This document shows positions 17,269 through 26,282 of a stretch of 44,960 bases of DNA, piece by piece. The stretch's first letter is position 1. Each line of letters starts with the position of its first letter. The position numbers and the translations under genes were made by a program. The DNA is from Rhodobacter sp. (GTDB lineage Bacteria > Pseudomonadota > Alphaproteobacteria > Rhodobacterales > Rhodobacteraceae), in NCBI GenBank assembly GCA_022340385.1, contig JAJDOB010000150.1, forward strand, positions 1 to 44,960, written 5' to 3'. Below the pieces are notes generated by a model. The model was not told where the DNA came from and searched no databases. It worked only from the letters and a program-made list of their open reading frames with translations.

Positions 17269-18573
17269 ATGAACATCCTGATCCTGGGCGGCGGCGGCCG
17301 CGAGCATTCTCTGGCCTGGGCGGTGATGCAGAATCCCAAATGCGACCGCCTGATCGTGGCACCGGGCAATGCCGGGATCGCGGGCATCGCGGAATGCGCC
17401 GCGCTCGACATTCTCGACGGCGGCGCGGTGGCGACATTCGCCGAGGAAAACAGCATTGATTTCGTCATCATCGGGCCGGAGGCACCGCTGGCCGCCGGCG
17501 TGGCGGATCGCCTGCGCGAATCCGGCATCCTGTGTTTCGGACCCGGCAAGGCGGCGGCGGAACTGGAAGCCTCCAAGCGGTTCACCAAGGAAATCTGCGA
17601 CGCCTGCGGCGCGCCGACCGCCGCCTGGGCCCGGTTCACCGATGCAGCTGCGGCAAATGCCCATGTGCGCGCGCATTTCCACGCGCAGGCAGCCCGGGGC
17701 GAAAGCAAAGGCGGCGATACCGCGCCGATCGTGATAAAGGCGGACGGGCTGGCCGCCGGCAAGGGCGTGATCGTGGCGATGACGCTGGACGAGGCGCTGG
17801 CGGCGGTGGACGATATGTTCGGCGGTTGCTTCGGCGCCGCCGGGGCCGAGGTTGTGATCGAAGAATTCATGGACGGCGAAGAGGCGTCGTTCTTCGTGCT
17901 GTGCGACGGGACCGACGTTCTGCCGTTCGGCACGGCCCAGGATCACAAGCGCGTCGGCGAAGGCGACACCGGGCCCAATACCGGCGGCATGGGCGCCTAT
18001 TCGCCCGCGCCGGTGCTGACCGCGGCGCTGGAATCCCGGGCGCTGGAGGAAATCGTCAAACCCTGCGTCGCCGAAATGGCACGCCGCGGAACCCCCTATC
18101 AGGGCGTGCTGTATGCGGGTCTGATGATCAAGGACGGCGCGCCCCGGCTGGTGGAATACAACGTGCGCTTTGGCGATCCCGAATGTCAGGTGCTGATGAT
18201 GCGGCTTGGGGCCCAGGCGCTGGACCTGATGCTGGCCTGCGCCGAGGGGCGGCTGGCCGGTGCCGGGGTGAACTGGGCCGACGATCACGCGATGACGGTG
18301 GTGATGGCGGCCAACGGCTATCCGGGCGACTATGCCAGGGGGTCGGTCATCGGCGGGCTGAACGATACCCTGGAAGACAGCTTTCACATGGTGTTTCATG
18401 CCGGCACCGCGCTGCGGGGCGGGCAGGTCGTGGCCAATGGCGGGCGGGTTCTGAACGTCACCGCCCGTGGCGGCGATCTGGCCGAGGCGCGCGCGCGCGC
18501 CTACGCGCTGGTCGGTGCGATCGACTGGCCGGACGGATTTTACCGGCGCGACATCGGCTGGCGGGCCTTGTAG
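17269..18573 (+). CDS. purD: Phosphoribosylamine-glycine ligase
   Basis: This 434-residue ATP-grasp enzyme makes glycinamide ribonucleotide, the second step of purine synthesis. It begins MNILILGGGGREHSLAW, the GAR synthetase hallmark. It continues with FVIIGPEAPLAAGVADRL, FTKEICDACGAPTAAW, the ATP-grasp loop IVIKADGLAAGKGVIVAMTL, DHKRVGEGDTGPNTGGMGAY and NVRFGDPECQ. A short extra stretch before the ATP-grasp loop (HAQAARGESKGGDT) makes it slightly longer than E. coli PurD. The ATG at 17269 follows GAGGGAAAGAG; earlier in-frame ATGs would overlap xseA. It diverges from xseA, and convergent small genes follow. Confidence 0.97.
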   Translation: MNILILGGGGREHSLAWAVMQNPKCDRLIVAPGNAGIAGIAECAALDILDGGAVATFAEENSIDFVIIGPEAPLAAGVADRLRESGILCFGPGKAAAELEASKRFTKEICDACGAPTAAWARFTDAAAANAHVRAHFHAQAARGESKGGDTAPIVIKADGLAAGKGVIVAMTLDEALAAVDDMFGGCFGAAGAEVVIEEFMDGEEASFFVLCDGTDVLPFGTAQDHKRVGEGDTGPNTGGMGAYSPAPVLTAALESRALEEIVKPCVAEMARRGTPYQGVLYAGLMIKDGAPRLVEYNVRFGDPECQVLMMRLGAQALDLMLACAEGRLAGAGVNWADDHAMTVVMAANGYPGDYARGSVIGGLNDTLEDSFHMVFHAGTALRGGQVVANGGRVLNVTARGGDLAEARARAYALVGAIDWPDGFYRRDIGWRAL

Positions 18574-18617
18574 GCGGGCTTTCGGATCGCCGGCATTTTC
18601 CGGCCCGCGCGGTCGCT

Positions 18618-18635
18618 GCCCGGTTCGAACCGGGC
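18618..18635. repeat. 18-bp perfect palindrome downstream of purD
   Basis: GCCCGGTTCGAACCGGGC is self-complementary without a loop and lies in the 110-bp convergent gap between purD and the small secreted protein gene. It has no adjoining T-run, so termination would be inefficient on its own. It could be a protein-binding site or part of the shared 3' end. The GGTTCGAAC core looks like a tRNA T-loop, but no tRNA is present. Confidence 0.4.
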
Positions 18636-18683
18636 GCGGCACCCCCGCGACAGTTGGCGCAAGAAAGCCCGGATGCCGGGTAT

Positions 18684-19076
18684 TCAGGACATCGGTGCAC
18701 CGCTGCAAATCACCGGTTTCTCGGTGATTTCGGTGACCTGCTGAATTTCGCCCAGCGACCCGCGCACCAGCAGTTGCGCATCGTGGATGAATGGCACCCA
18801 GCAATGCAACTCGTTCGGCTCGTCCTCGTAGCGAAAGCAGACATAAAGCCCGTCGCGTGTGATATCGCCATAGGTGCATCGGCCGTCGTGCTTGGCCCAG
18901 ACGGAACGGTCGCGCGTCAGGAACTGTTCCGTGCCCACCCATTCGCCCGTGGGGAAGACCGAAAACGTCAGGGTGCGCCCGATCGCCCGGTCCAGAAATT
19001 CATCCGGTGTCAGTCTGGTCTGTGCCGCTGCCGGTTGGGTCAGGATCAGCGACAGCAACAGCAACGTCAGTCGCAT
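18684..19076 (-). CDS. Small secreted cysteine protein (paralogue of 15235-15630)
   Basis: This 130-residue exported protein has a signal peptide MRLTLLLLSLILTQPAAAQ. The mature part has GRTLTFSVFPTGEWVGTEQF and cysteines in DGRCTYG, LYVCFRYED, ELHCWVPF and PVICSG. The cysteine spacing and the GRTLT motif match the protein at 15235-15630, so the two are paralogues about 3 kb apart on either side of xseA-purD. Function is unknown to me. Its ATG lies inside the last codons of the FG-GAP gene (10-base overlap), making it the third gene of a ferredoxin operon. It is probably a periplasmic, disulfide-stabilised protein. Confidence 0.82.
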   Translation of the reverse strand: MRLTLLLLSLILTQPAAAQTRLTPDEFLDRAIGRTLTFSVFPTGEWVGTEQFLTRDRSVWAKHDGRCTYGDITRDGLYVCFRYEDEPNELHCWVPFIHDAQLLVRGSLGEIQQVTEITEKPVICSGAPMS

Positions 19077-19956
19077 GACATCGCCCTGGCGAAACCGTCG
19101 CGGTCGGTTTGCGTTCCGATCTCGCGGATACCGATAGTGTGCCCGTCGAATTGTGCCGCCACCAGCGCGCGCCAGTCACCGGTTGCCAGGATCATCTCGG
19201 GGCTGCCGCCGCAGTCGCGGATTCCGCCCGAGATATGCGCCTCGCCGATGCGGTGATTGGTCAGGCCGTCCCGGGTGGCAACCTCGGTCAGCTTGCCCGG
19301 CGTATAGCGCCAGACGCGCAGGATCCGGGCCAGATGCGGGCGGTCGACATAGGCGAGCTCCATCGCGCCGTCGCCGTCGAGATCCGCCGCCCCAAGCGGC
19401 GCCAGCCAGCGATAGGGCGTGCCGATGAACGGCGTCGCCGCCATCAGATTGGCGCGCCGGTCGTAGACCGCCAGCCGCGCGCCCCTGGTGGCGTCGCTTT
19501 GCACCACGATGATTTCGGGCATTCCGTCGCCGTCCAGATCGGCCAGTCGCGGGGCGATGTCCTCGAACACCTGGCCCGCGGGCAGAACCACGCCGGCCGG
19601 ACAGGTGATCCGGTCGTCGCCGGGCCGGCGCACATGGATCGTCAGGATCCTGGCGTCGCGGAGCGGGCCCAGAATGCCGTGGCCATAGTCATCGGTTTCC
19701 CGGTCATAGCCGGCGTGCAGGATCAGCCGCGCACCGCGCGCGATCCAGTTTTCGTGGCGCGCGCCGGCGGGCCGCGTGTTGAGGAATTCGGCCTCGCTGA
19801 ACCGGCCCTTCAGGCCCCATCCCGCGGTGACCGCCTCGCAGGCCATCGCCGGCGCCGACACCGCCAGCCCCGCCATCAACGCGCACGCCGCCCGAAGCCC
19901 GCGGCGGGCGGCACCGCCCCGGGCACGCAGCATCCGACGCCGCGCCCGGGTGAACA

Positions 19957-19957
<1 letters not shown>
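19067..19957 (-). CDS. Secreted FG-GAP/VCBS repeat protein
   Basis: This 296-residue exported protein has a basic N-terminus and a signal sequence (AACALMAGLAVSAPAMA, cleavage near ACEAV). Two calcium-binding loops of the FG-GAP/VCBS type are visible, ADLDGDGMPEIIVV and ADLDGDGAMELAYV, in what is probably a beta-propeller-like domain. Two cysteine pairs may form disulfides (ACEAV, RITCPAG, IRDCGGS, AMSCD). It probably has a binding rather than catalytic role; the ligand is unknown. The start MFTRARRRM at 19957 overlaps the ferredoxin stop as TGATG; a second ATG lies 24 bases downstream. The stop region overlaps the start of the small secreted protein, so all three genes are coupled. Confidence 0.8.
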
Positions 19958-20407
<450 letters not shown>

Positions 20408-20408
<1 letters not shown>

Positions 20409-20809
20409 TGACGCCCATTGCCCCGCATCCTGCCCCTGCCCAGCCCCCTGCCCGGCCCCCTGCCGGGCCCGGCGACTGGCCGCGCCCGCCGGCCTGTCTG
20501 CCGCACCACATGCTTGAACTGCCGCCAAATGGCGCGCGCGTCACGGTGGCCGGGCTGGTGCTGGTGCGCCAGCGTCCCGGCACCGCCAAGGGGGTGATCT
20601 TCATCACCCTGGAGGATGAGTTCGGCGTGTCCAACATCATCGTCTGGCGCGCGATCTACGAACGGTTCCGGCGCGCGGTGATTGCCGGGCGCCTGCTGCG
20701 GGTGACGGGGCGCATTCAGCGCGAGGGCGGCGTGGTGCATGTCATCGCCGAAACGATCGAGGATCTGTCGCCCATGCTTGACAGCCTGTTGCAGCCAGAC
20801 GGCACCTGA
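20408..20809 (+). CDS. Free-standing OB-fold protein resembling the DnaE2 C-terminus, probably SOS-regulated
   Basis: This 133-residue protein has a Pro/Ala-rich leader of about 40 residues. It then has a domain closely resembling the C-terminal OB fold of error-prone DNA polymerase DnaE2 (ImuC): [56 protein letters not shown] and EDLSPML. No polymerase domains precede it. It is either a remnant of dnaE2 or a separate single-stranded DNA-binding or polymerase-accessory protein. The ATG at 20408 is two bases after a LexA box and has no Shine-Dalgarno, consistent with a leaderless SOS transcript. If the ATG at 20408 is not used, the in-frame ATG in [10 protein letters not shown] would start the OB domain directly. 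Confidence 0.8.
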
Positions 20810-20903
20810 CCCGCAGGATGCGCCGCCGGGCTTTCCAGACGGGCCAATTCCGGCTAAGCATTTGTCAGACAGCCCGAAAGAGGCTTCAAAGAGGCACTGC
20901 GCA

Positions 20904-21464
20904 GTGATCAGATCCATCCTTCTTCCGGCCGGGTGCGCCACCCTGCTGTTGTCGGGCTGTGCCGGCAGCGGCCTGCCCGATGTCGCCCGCATGGCAGAGC
21001 CCACACAGGTCGAGACCCACGCCAAGCCGCCACCGGGCAGCGACCCCAACGCGTGCTATGGCCATGACGCGACCCCCGCCGTGGTGGAAACCGTGACCCG
21101 CCAGATCCTGTTGCAGCCCGCGCAGGTATCGACCGACGGCAGCGTCACCTATCCCGCCGTCTACAAGACCGAGACCCGGCAGGCGATTGTCCGCGAACGC
21201 AAGGAGCTTTGGTTCGAAACCCCCTGCGCGCATGAACTGACGCCCGAGTTTCTGTCCACATTGCAGCGCGCCCTGAAAGCGCGCGGGTTCTACGCCGGAC
21301 CGATCAACGGCGAGTTGACCCCCCGCACCCGCCGCGCGGTGCGGGCCTTTCAAAAGCCACAGGGACTCGATTCCTCGATCCTGTCGAAAGCGGCAGCGCG
21401 CCAGCTTGGGCTGGTGTCCTACGGGCCGGTGCCCGAGGGCTGGAAGCGGGTCAGCCGGAACTGA
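20904..21464 (+). CDS. Peptidoglycan-binding domain lipoprotein
   Basis: This 186-residue protein starts at a GTG about nine bases after AGAGG. It has a lipoprotein signal: VIRSILLPAGCATLLLSGC with the lipobox LSGC, after which it would be anchored to the membrane. The middle part (TPAVVETVTRQILLQPAQ, YKTETRQAIVRERKELWF) contains repeated TETRQAIV-like text. The C-terminal 65 residues are a peptidoglycan-binding type 1 repeat (LQRALKARGFYAGPINGEL, TRRAVRAFQKPQG). It is likely an envelope protein attached to the cell wall; no enzyme domain is seen. An upstream in-frame ATG at 20739 would overlap the OB gene and is rejected. Confidence 0.82.
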   Translation: MIRSILLPAGCATLLLSGCAGSGLPDVARMAEPTQVETHAKPPPGSDPNACYGHDATPAVVETVTRQILLQPAQVSTDGSVTYPAVYKTETRQAIVRERKELWFETPCAHELTPEFLSTLQRALKARGFYAGPINGELTPRTRRAVRAFQKPQGLDSSILSKAAARQLGLVSYGPVPEGWKRVSRN

Positions 21465-21488
21465 TCCGATCCCCCGCGGATGCACGGA

Positions 21489-21532
21489 CCTGGCAGCGCC
21501 GTCGCCAGGGGTCGCGTTCCGGCAACCGGAAC
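21489..21532. terminator. Two stem-loops in the convergent gap between the lipoprotein gene and urtE
   Basis: CCTGGC (21489) pairs with GCCAGG (21504-21509), and GTTCCGG (21516-21522) pairs with CCGGAAC (21526-21532) over a three-base loop. Neither has a T-run. Their position between convergent genes suggests a shared 3' end, but this is only a candidate. Confidence 0.35.
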
Positions 21533-21607
21533 CTGTATCGCCTCTTGGCCCGCTGTCTTCCCGTGCGATCCGTTCAGGACAACAGCCCGCGCTTGCCGGA
21601 TCGAACG

Positions 21608-22303
21608 CTACACCGACACGTTCGAAATAAGCTCTTCGCGGGAAAACGCCCCCCTTTCGCCCGACAGGACCACACGGCCCTGCCGAAGCACCAGAACGCG
21701 GTCGGCAAGCTCGTAGGCCACGTCGAAATACTGTTCGACAAGCACGATGATCATGTCCTGCGTATCCCGCAGATGGCGGATCACGTCGCTGATCTGCTGC
21801 ACGATATTGGGCTGGATGCCCTCGGTCGGCTCGTCCAGCAGCAACAGCCGGGGCCGCGTGATCAGCGCCCGCGCGATGGCAAGCTGCTGTTGCTGGCCGC
21901 CCGACAGGTCGCCGCCACGCCGGGACTGCATCTGGCGAAGCACCGGGAACAGCTCGAAAATCTCGTCGGGCACCTGACGGTCCGCCTTGGGCAAGCAGGA
22001 AAATCCGGTTTCAAGATTCTCGCGCACGCTGAGAAGCGGAAAGATCTCGCGCCCCTGCGGCACATACCCGACCCCCTGGCGCGCCAGGGCGTGCGCCGGC
22101 AGGATCCCAAGCCGGCCGCCATCCAGCGACACGGTTCCCCCGGATCGCGGATGCGCGCCCGAGATCGCGCGCATGAGGCTGGTCTTGCCGACGCCGTTGG
22201 TGCCCATCACGCAGGTGATTTCGCCGGGTTTGGCCTGCATCGAGATGCCATGCAGAATCTGGCTGTGGCCATAGTGAAGCGTCAGGTCGTCGATCTTCAG
22301 CAT
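21608..22303 (-). CDS. urtE: Urea ABC transporter ATPase UrtE
   Basis: This 231-residue ATPase is one of the two nucleotide-binding subunits of the Urt urea importer (branched-chain amino-acid transporter class). Walker A reads GTNGVGKTSL, the Q-loop YVPQGREIFP, the signature LSGGQQQQLAIARAL, and Walker B LLLLDEPTEGIQP; the EPTEGIQP text is characteristic of UrtE rather than LivF. It follows urtD by three bases and is the last gene of urtABCDE. The product sits on the cytoplasmic face of the UrtBC permease. Confidence 0.95.
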   Translation of the reverse strand: MLKIDDLTLHYGHSQILHGISMQAKPGEITCVMGTNGVGKTSLMRAISGAHPRSGGTVSLDGGRLGILPAHALARQGVGYVPQGREIFPLLSVRENLETGFSCLPKADRQVPDEIFELFPVLRQMQSRRGGDLSGGQQQQLAIARALITRPRLLLLDEPTEGIQPNIVQQISDVIRHLRDTQDMIIVLVEQYFDVAYELADRVLVLRQGRVVLSGERGAFSREELISNVSV

Positions 22304-22306
22304 GCC

Positions 22307-23047
22307 CTAGCGCCCCAGATAGACATCGACAACGGCCTGGTTTGCCGTGACGTGATCAAGGCTGCCCTCGGCCAGAACCGAGCCTTCGTGCAGCACCGTC
22401 ACCTTGCAGTTCAGCCGTCGCACGAATTCCATGTCATGTTCCACCACCACCACGGCGCGCGTGCGGGACGCGTTCACCAGGATATCGGTGGTCTGTTCGC
22501 GTTCCTGCGGCGTCATCCCGGCGGCGGGTTCATCGACCAGCAACAGCCGCGGATCCTGCGCCAGCAGCATGCCGATCTCCAGCCATTGCTTCTGGCCGTG
22601 CGACAGTTCACCGGATTTGCGGTCCAGGTGGCCGGCAAGGCCGATCTGGTCTGCCTGCGCGCGCACCCGTTCAAGATCGCGACCGGTCGGCCGGTAGAAC
22701 AGCACGGCCAGCGGGCCGCGCGGGTTCTTCAGCGCCATCAACAGGTTTTCCTGCACGGTCTGATCCTCGAACACGGTCGGTTTCTGAAACTTGCGCCCGA
22801 TCCCCTCGCGGGCGATCCTTGCCTCTGACATGGCCAGCAGCGACCGGTTCCGCCCGCCCCAGATGATGCGCCCCTCATCCGGTTTGGTCTTGCCGGTGAC
22901 AATATCCATGAACGTGGTCTTGCCGGCCCCGTTCGGGCCGATAATGGCGCGCAGCTCTGCCTCGGCGATCTGAAAGCTGAGGTTGTTGATCGCCCGGAAC
23001 CCGTCGAACGAGACCGAAACGCCGGACACTTCCAGCAGCGTGCTCAT
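22307..23047 (-). CDS. urtD: Urea ABC transporter ATPase UrtD
   Basis: This 246-residue second ATPase of the urea importer has Walker A GPNGAGKTTF, QKPTVFEDQTVQENL, the signature LSHGQKQWLEIGMLL with the LSHGQ form usual for UrtD, and Walker B LLLVDEPAAGMTPQE. The ATG at 23047 (MSTLLEVSGVSVSFDGF) overlaps the urtC stop as ATGA; earlier ATGs would lie within urtC. Stop and urtE start are three bases apart, so the whole operon is translationally tight. Confidence 0.95.
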   Translation of the reverse strand: MSTLLEVSGVSVSFDGFRAINNLSFQIAEAELRAIIGPNGAGKTTFMDIVTGKTKPDEGRIIWGGRNRSLLAMSEARIAREGIGRKFQKPTVFEDQTVQENLLMALKNPRGPLAVLFYRPTGRDLERVRAQADQIGLAGHLDRKSGELSHGQKQWLEIGMLLAQDPRLLLVDEPAAGMTPQEREQTTDILVNASRTRAVVVVEHDMEFVRRLNCKVTVLHEGSVLAEGSLDHVTANQAVVDVYLGR

Positions 23048-24273
23048 TCGCTTGCCTCCCGCTCGCGCAGCGAGCCCTGGTCGGGGCCAAGATCGGCGCC
23101 GTGCCGGTCCGGGCTTTTGGCGCGCGCCAGCAGATCGAACAGCCCGCCGATGCCTTTCGGGGCGAACAGGGTCACGAACACGAACGACAGCCCCAGCACG
23201 ATCAGCCACCAGTCGACCCATTTGACGGTGTAGAATCCAAGTGGCACATCGGGGGCCTGCCCGCCGGTGAACCAGCTTGACACCAGGCTGACAAAGGTCG
23301 CGCCAATGACCGCGCCGTACAGCCTGCCGCGCCCGCCGATGGCGACCCAGACGGCAAGGTAGATCGACGCGATCGGGGTGATTTCAGCCGGGTTGATGAT
23401 GCCCGCCTGCGGATAGTACAGCGCCCCGGCAATGCCGGTGATGCAGGCGGTCAGGGTGAAGATCGCCAGTTTGTAGACCTCGACCGAATAGCCAAGAAAC
23501 CGTACCCGCGCCTCGTTGTCGCGTATGCCGCGCAGGACCGAACCGAATTTGCCCGACACCATCCACGCCGCCAGCAGATAGCCCAGCCCCAGCGCCAGCG
23601 CCGAGGCCCACAGGAACCAGACCGACACCAGCGCCTGCGGTGCCTCGACCCCGGGCAGGTTCTGCAGGCCCGACAAACCGTTGTTGCCGCGCAGGCCGTT
23701 GTCGTTCTGGAACAGGTACAGCGCCAGCGCCAGCGTCATCGCCTGCGTCAGGATCGACAGGTACACCCCGGTGACGCGGCTGCGGAACGCCAGCCAGCCA
23801 AACACCAGCGCCAGAACGCCCGGCACCAGAACCACCAGCGCCAGTTGCAGCACCAGGCTGTCGGCGAAGGCCCAGATCAGCGGGAAGTCGCTGGATCCGA
23901 CCACGCCGAAGATCTGGTTTCCGATGGCATCGACGATCTCCTGACCGGTTGGCGGGATCGGCGCGTCGGCGACCGAGGCGACCACGATCTCGCGGGTGCG
24001 CTCGTACATCAGCCACATGCCGATCATGTAGCCGCCAAGACCGAAGAACGCGAAATGACCCAGACTCAGGATGCCGGTGTAGCCCCAGACCAGATCCATC
24101 GCCAGCGCGGCCAGGCACAGGCACAGCGTCTTGCCCAGCGTCTTGACGAACGAGGTAGAGATCAGCCCCGCGCCCATGCCTTCGGACAGCAATGTGACGG
24201 CCACCGTGAAGGCGACCAGCAGGCACAGGAAGATCGGCAGTGACGGATTGCGCGCGAAAAGTGACCCCTGCAT
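23044..24273 (-). CDS. urtC: Urea ABC transporter permease UrtC
   Basis: This 409-residue LivM-like permease has about ten hydrophobic spans. Typical text is MDLVWGYTGILSLGHFAFFG (the LivM signature region), YLSILTQAMTLALALYLFQN, and GSVLRGIRDNEARVRFLGY, the conserved cytoplasmic loop that contacts the ATPases. It then has VAIGGRGRLYGAVIGA and ends with a charged tail. It forms the channel with UrtB in the inner membrane. It begins four bases after the urtB stop. Confidence 0.95.
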   Translation of the reverse strand: MQGSLFARNPSLPIFLCLLVAFTVAVTLLSEGMGAGLISTSFVKTLGKTLCLCLAALAMDLVWGYTGILSLGHFAFFGLGGYMIGMWLMYERTREIVVASVADAPIPPTGQEIVDAIGNQIFGVVGSSDFPLIWAFADSLVLQLALVVLVPGVLALVFGWLAFRSRVTGVYLSILTQAMTLALALYLFQNDNGLRGNNGLSGLQNLPGVEAPQALVSVWFLWASALALGLGYLLAAWMVSGKFGSVLRGIRDNEARVRFLGYSVEVYKLAIFTLTACITGIAGALYYPQAGIINPAEITPIASIYLAVWVAIGGRGRLYGAVIGATFVSLVSSWFTGGQAPDVPLGFYTVKWVDWWLIVLGLSFVFVTLFAPKGIGGLFDLLARAKSPDRHGADLGPDQGSLREREASE

Positions 24274-24277
24274 GACG

Positions 24278-26227
24278 CTAATCCCCCGCCGCGCGGCCCT
24301 TCAGGGCGATGATGCCCCGCGGCCTGAACTGGATGAAAATGATGATGAAGACGATCATGAATGTCTGCGCCGCCAATGTGTTGGACGGGTTGAACCACTC
24401 GATCCCCTTCTGCATGAAGCCGATCATGGCCGCGCCCGCCAGCGCGCCCCAGATATTGCCGACACCGCCGACCACGACGGTCATGAAGCTTTGCACGATA
24501 TAGTCGCTGCCCAGTTCCGAGGTGACCTTGGCGAACAGCCCGATGGCGACCCCGGCGATTCCGGCGATGCCCGATCCCAGGCCGAAGGTCAGCATGTTCA
24601 CATGGTTCGGGTTGATCCCCATTGACGCCGCCATGCGCGGGTTCTGCGTCACCGCGCGGGTTTCCAGCCCCAGCCTTGTGCGCTTGATAATGTACAGGAA
24701 AACCCCCAGGAAGATCAGCGCCAGGGCGAAGATCGCAATCCGGATATAGCTGATCGAGACCACGTCGTTCACCACCAGCGCGCCATCCAGCCACCCGGGC
24801 GAGGTCAGCGGCCGGGCCTGGGTGCCGAAGATGTTCTTGGCCAGCTGTTGCAGGGCAATCGAGATGCCGAAGGTCGCCAGCAGGGTTTCCAGCGGGCGGT
24901 TGTAAAGCCAGCGGATCACCAGCCGCTCCATCGCGACGCCGGCGGCGAATGTCACGCAAAACGCCAGCGGAATCGCAACCAGGATCGACGCCGTGTGATT
25001 GGGCACGATCTGCTGCACGACATAGCCGGTATAGGCGCCCATCATCATGAATTCGCCATGCGCCATGTTGATCACGCCCATGACCCCGAAGGTTATGGCA
25101 AGGCCAATGGCCGCAAGGAAATAGATCGAGGCAAGCGACAGCGCGTCCAGCGTCAGATCGAGGGTCTGGTTCAGCGCGACATTGCGGTTGATGGTGGTCA
25201 GCGCCGCCGTCGCGGCGGTCGTGACCCGGGCCAGCGGTTCGGCATAGGCCTCGTAGAAGACATGGTCGTCGAGCGCCGCCTGGATGTCGGTCCCGGTCAC
25301 GGCCTGCGGCACCAGCCCCTGACCGGCAAGGCTGGCATAGGCCGTCTCGCGGTTTGCCTCGGTGTTCAAGCTTGCCACCGGCAGCCCGGCAACCTGATCC
25401 CCGACGATATTTTCGGCCAGCGCGCCACGCAGCATGTCCGGCGTCAGCCGCACCGGCGCCCCCTGCGACACCAGCAGGTCATAGGCGTCGCCCCGGGCAA
25501 TGTCCCGCCCCGGAACCAGCACACGGGCGACATTCTCGTCCGGCGGGATGTCGCCATGCGTGGCCTTCAGCACGGTTGCCACCAGCGGGTTCAACGTGGC
25601 GCGCAGGTCGACCCCCAGATCGCCCTGCATGTCGGTGATCGCGGCGATGCGGGCCAAGGGGTCGCGATCATAGGCGATGGTCAGCAGACGCTCGGCGCGC
25701 TGCTTTTGCGCTTTCAGGCCGGCGTCGGTCTCGTCCGCGATAGAGGCGCGCAGCGGCGCCAGATGGTCGGGGCCCGGATCGCGCTGGATCGACAGCAGCG
25801 CGTCAAGACGTCTGGCGGGATCGGGGTCCAGCAACTGGAACTTGACCAGCGCCGTCGCGATCAGCGCCCGGATACCGGAATTCGGCTTTAGCTGTTTCAG
25901 ATCGGATTTCGCGAAATCGCCGATGACTTCACCGGTGTCGAAATCGGTCAGACGATAGCCGCCATCGGCCATCTCTGTCCCGATAAAGAACAATCCGTCG
26001 GATTCGCGCTGCCACATGTCCTTGTTGGCCCATGTTTCCAGCATCAGCTGCACTTGCGGCAGGTTGCTGTCCAGAATGGCGGCGATCGTCGGCTCGATCG
26101 TCCTGCGAGAGCTTTTCTCGATCGCGGCGCGATAGTCCTGAAGGACAGCCTGCAATGCGCCGTCCTGCGCGGTCGCAGCCAGGCAGGAGGCAAGCAACGC
26201 CAAAGCGCCAAGCAGAAGACTTTTCAT
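24278..26227 (-). CDS. urtB: Urea ABC transporter permease UrtB
   Basis: This 649-residue permease of the urea importer has the UrtB-specific long N-terminal soluble part. A signal sequence (MKSLLLGALALLASCLAATA) is followed by about 330 residues of periplasmic domain. Then comes a LivH-like membrane domain with GLAITFGVMGVINMAHGEFM, LLATFGISIALQQLAKNIFG, GLETRAVTQNPRMAASMGIN, and VVVGGVGNIWGALAGA. The N-terminal extension separates UrtB from ordinary LivH. The ATG at 26227 was chosen over a GTG 12 bases upstream because it opens the signal sequence. A stem-loop lies between it and urtA. Confidence 0.95.
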   Translation of the reverse strand: MKSLLLGALALLASCLAATAQDGALQAVLQDYRAAIEKSSRRTIEPTIAAILDSNLPQVQLMLETWANKDMWQRESDGLFFIGTEMADGGYRLTDFDTGEVIGDFAKSDLKQLKPNSGIRALIATALVKFQLLDPDPARRLDALLSIQRDPGPDHLAPLRASIADETDAGLKAQKQRAERLLTIAYDRDPLARIAAITDMQGDLGVDLRATLNPLVATVLKATHGDIPPDENVARVLVPGRDIARGDAYDLLVSQGAPVRLTPDMLRGALAENIVGDQVAGLPVASLNTEANRETAYASLAGQGLVPQAVTGTDIQAALDDHVFYEAYAEPLARVTTAATAALTTINRNVALNQTLDLTLDALSLASIYFLAAIGLAITFGVMGVINMAHGEFMMMGAYTGYVVQQIVPNHTASILVAIPLAFCVTFAAGVAMERLVIRWLYNRPLETLLATFGISIALQQLAKNIFGTQARPLTSPGWLDGALVVNDVVSISYIRIAIFALALIFLGVFLYIIKRTRLGLETRAVTQNPRMAASMGINPNHVNMLTFGLGSGIAGIAGVAIGLFAKVTSELGSDYIVQSFMTVVVGGVGNIWGALAGAAMIGFMQKGIEWFNPSNTLAAQTFMIVFIIIFIQFRPRGIIALKGRAAGD

Positions 26228-26248
26228 GCGAAAACCCACCCCCGGGGT

Positions 26249-26272
26249 GAAGGGGGCGTTGCCGCCCCCTTC
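26249..26272 (-). promoter_or_regulatory. Intercistronic stem-loop between urtA and urtB
   Basis: A nine-base perfect stem, GAAGGGGGC with GCCCCCTTC around a six-base loop, lies in the 55-base gap between the urtA stop and the urtB start. No T-run follows on the minus strand, so it is unlikely to be a strong terminator. Stem-loops here commonly protect the binding-protein message and make it more abundant than the permease message; that role is inferred. Confidence 0.6.
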
Positions 26273-26282
26273 GGATTTCAGA

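Noticed and set aside
15645-17933. A 762-codon open frame on the minus strand that covers xseA and antisense purD
   Set aside because: Only the part from 17204 down has XseA features. The upstream part is the antisense of purD, with low-complexity Ser/Ala/Pro text caused by high GC and strong codon bias.
18618-18635. GGTTCGAAC core resembling a tRNA T-loop
   Set aside because: The surrounding bases do not form a T-arm of correct pairing, and no acceptor, D or anticodon arms are present. It is a plain palindrome.
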